A stretch of DNA of 33,691 nt, taken from Methylococcaceae bacterium. Its GTDB lineage: Bacteria; Pseudomonadota; Gammaproteobacteria; Methylococcales; Methylomonadaceae. The stretch is taken from positions 1 through 33,691 of the forward strand of contig CANNKH010000007.1 in NCBI GenBank assembly GCA_947504985.1, read 5' to 3'. Below, in pieces: positions 33,110 through 33,691 of the stretch; the first letter of the stretch is position 1; each line of letters starts with the position of its first letter. The notes under the pieces were generated by a model, which searched no databases, was not told the origin of the DNA, and saw only the letters and a list, made by a program, of their open reading frames with translations. Made by a program: the position numbers and the translations under genes.

Positions 33110-33691
33110 TTAAGTCTGTCGATACTTTGTTTTATCCTTAAGGCGCATGGTTTCGGTTATATCTTTGCCTATTCCGCAGTAGCCGGTAAAGCGGCCCGAA
33201 GGGTCGAACATCGGTTCACCGCTTACCATTAAATATTGCCGTGAGCCATCAGGATTCGCCAAGCTGTAAATGAAATCCAGGAACGGTCGTCTGGCTGCCA
33301 GGTTTGCTTCAAGTATTTCGCGCTCGTTTTCATTCCAGCGTGCCCCGTGGTCATCCCTGATGCTACCCAAGGTGTCATCAAAGCGGATACCCAGCATCTC
33401 AAGCACCGCACCAAAAACATTGGTGAAATGCCCATGCTCATCCTGCTCCCAATACCAGTCAGACGATAGCTCCGTCAAGCGGCGAAAACGCGCTTCGCTC
33501 TGCCTCAATTCTGTCGTCCGTTCCAACACCGTTTGTTCCAACAACTTGTTGTAATTATCAAGTTTTCTGTATAACAGCCGCACTTCCAGAATGTTATGAA
33601 TACGCGTCTGTACTTCGATCAGATCAAAGGGTTTGGCAACAAAATCTTTCGCTCCGGCAGCGAGCGCCTTCAACTTATGACTGGGTTGAGC
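33110..33691 (-). CDS. response regulator with PAS domain, 5' end missing (cut by window edge)
   Basis: The frame is open to the edge of the window at 33691, so the N-terminus is missing. What remains starts in the last part of a receiver domain (AGAKDFVAKPFDLIEVQTRI; the Lys-Pro is the conserved beta5/alpha5 position), followed by an amphipathic linker (NKLLEQTVLERTTELRQSEA) and a PAS domain with its PAC tail (FRRLTELSSDWYWEQDEHGH to GYCGIGKDIT). The protein ends only about 15 residues after the PAC tail, where related proteins usually continue into a GGDEF, EAL or histidine-kinase domain, so it is either a REC-PAS protein or a shortened one. Signal and output are unknown. Confidence 0.85.
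   Translation of the reverse strand, partial: AQPSHKLKALAAGAKDFVAKPFDLIEVQTRIHNILEVRLLYRKLDNYNKLLEQTVLERTTELRQSEARFRRLTELSSDWYWEQDEHGHFTNVFGAVLEMLGIRFDDTLGSIRDDHGARWNENEREILEANLAARRPFLDFIYSLANPDGSRQYLMVSGEPMFDPSGRFTGYCGIGKDITETMRLKDKTKYRQT

Overview
The window is about 33.7 kb of compact bacterial chromosome with moderate GC. The gene set (tRNA 2-selenouridine synthase with a selenophosphate synthetase fusion; a Crp homologue divergent from a yhfA-type osmC and an E. coli-type speD; ComEC next to a DUF2062 gene; YajQ; a one-polypeptide CCA enzyme with an HD domain) points to a gammaproteobacterium. An environmental, possibly methanotroph-like member fits the overall content, but no methane-oxidation gene is present, so that narrower placement is only a guess.

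Layout. 1-3089: possible end of a gene entering from the left, then comEC and a DUF2062 membrane protein on the minus strand. 3090-4250: a small secreted protein flanked by several palindromic repeats. 4251-7596: a selenium operon, selU overlapping a FAD-oxidoreductase/SelD fusion. 7597-7930: eroded DNA, including a recognisable scrap of a type I restriction (HsdR-like) gene and a nine-G tract. 7931-9041: a secreted protein of unknown function and a DUF29 protein.

9105-21720 is the most notable part. It is a large divergent cluster combining Anbu (a proteasome-like peptidase), three transglutaminase-like domains, two circularly permuted ATP-grasp proteins, two alpha-E domains, a DUF2126 ligase-like domain, a ParA/MinD-type ATPase and possibly a small membrane protein. 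Related clusters have been predicted by comparative genomics to make and process peptides or peptide tags. Here an 'Anbu-type' set and a 'DUF2126-type' set appear interleaved. The divergent intergenic region carries a sigma-54-like promoter, a roughly 95-nt structured RNA and a strong terminator just before the plus-strand arm, so it encodes either a small RNA or an attenuated leader.

21824-23593: cca and yajQ. 23936-28649: an ArsS-like radical SAM gene, a TVP38/mercuric-reductase-like fusion and two transferases of the 'rSAM/selenodomain-associated' families. This may be linked metabolically to the SelD in the same window. 28916-30466: a secreted helical protein and a membrane-anchored DNA/RNA endonuclease. 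30591-30717: a long inverted repeat. 30794-32998: speD, yhfA-like osmC, crp and rubredoxin. The right edge cuts a response-regulator/PAS protein.

Starts, families and motifs were read from the sequence by eye. No database search was run. Functions for the transglutaminase cluster and the ArsS-linked operon are predictions.
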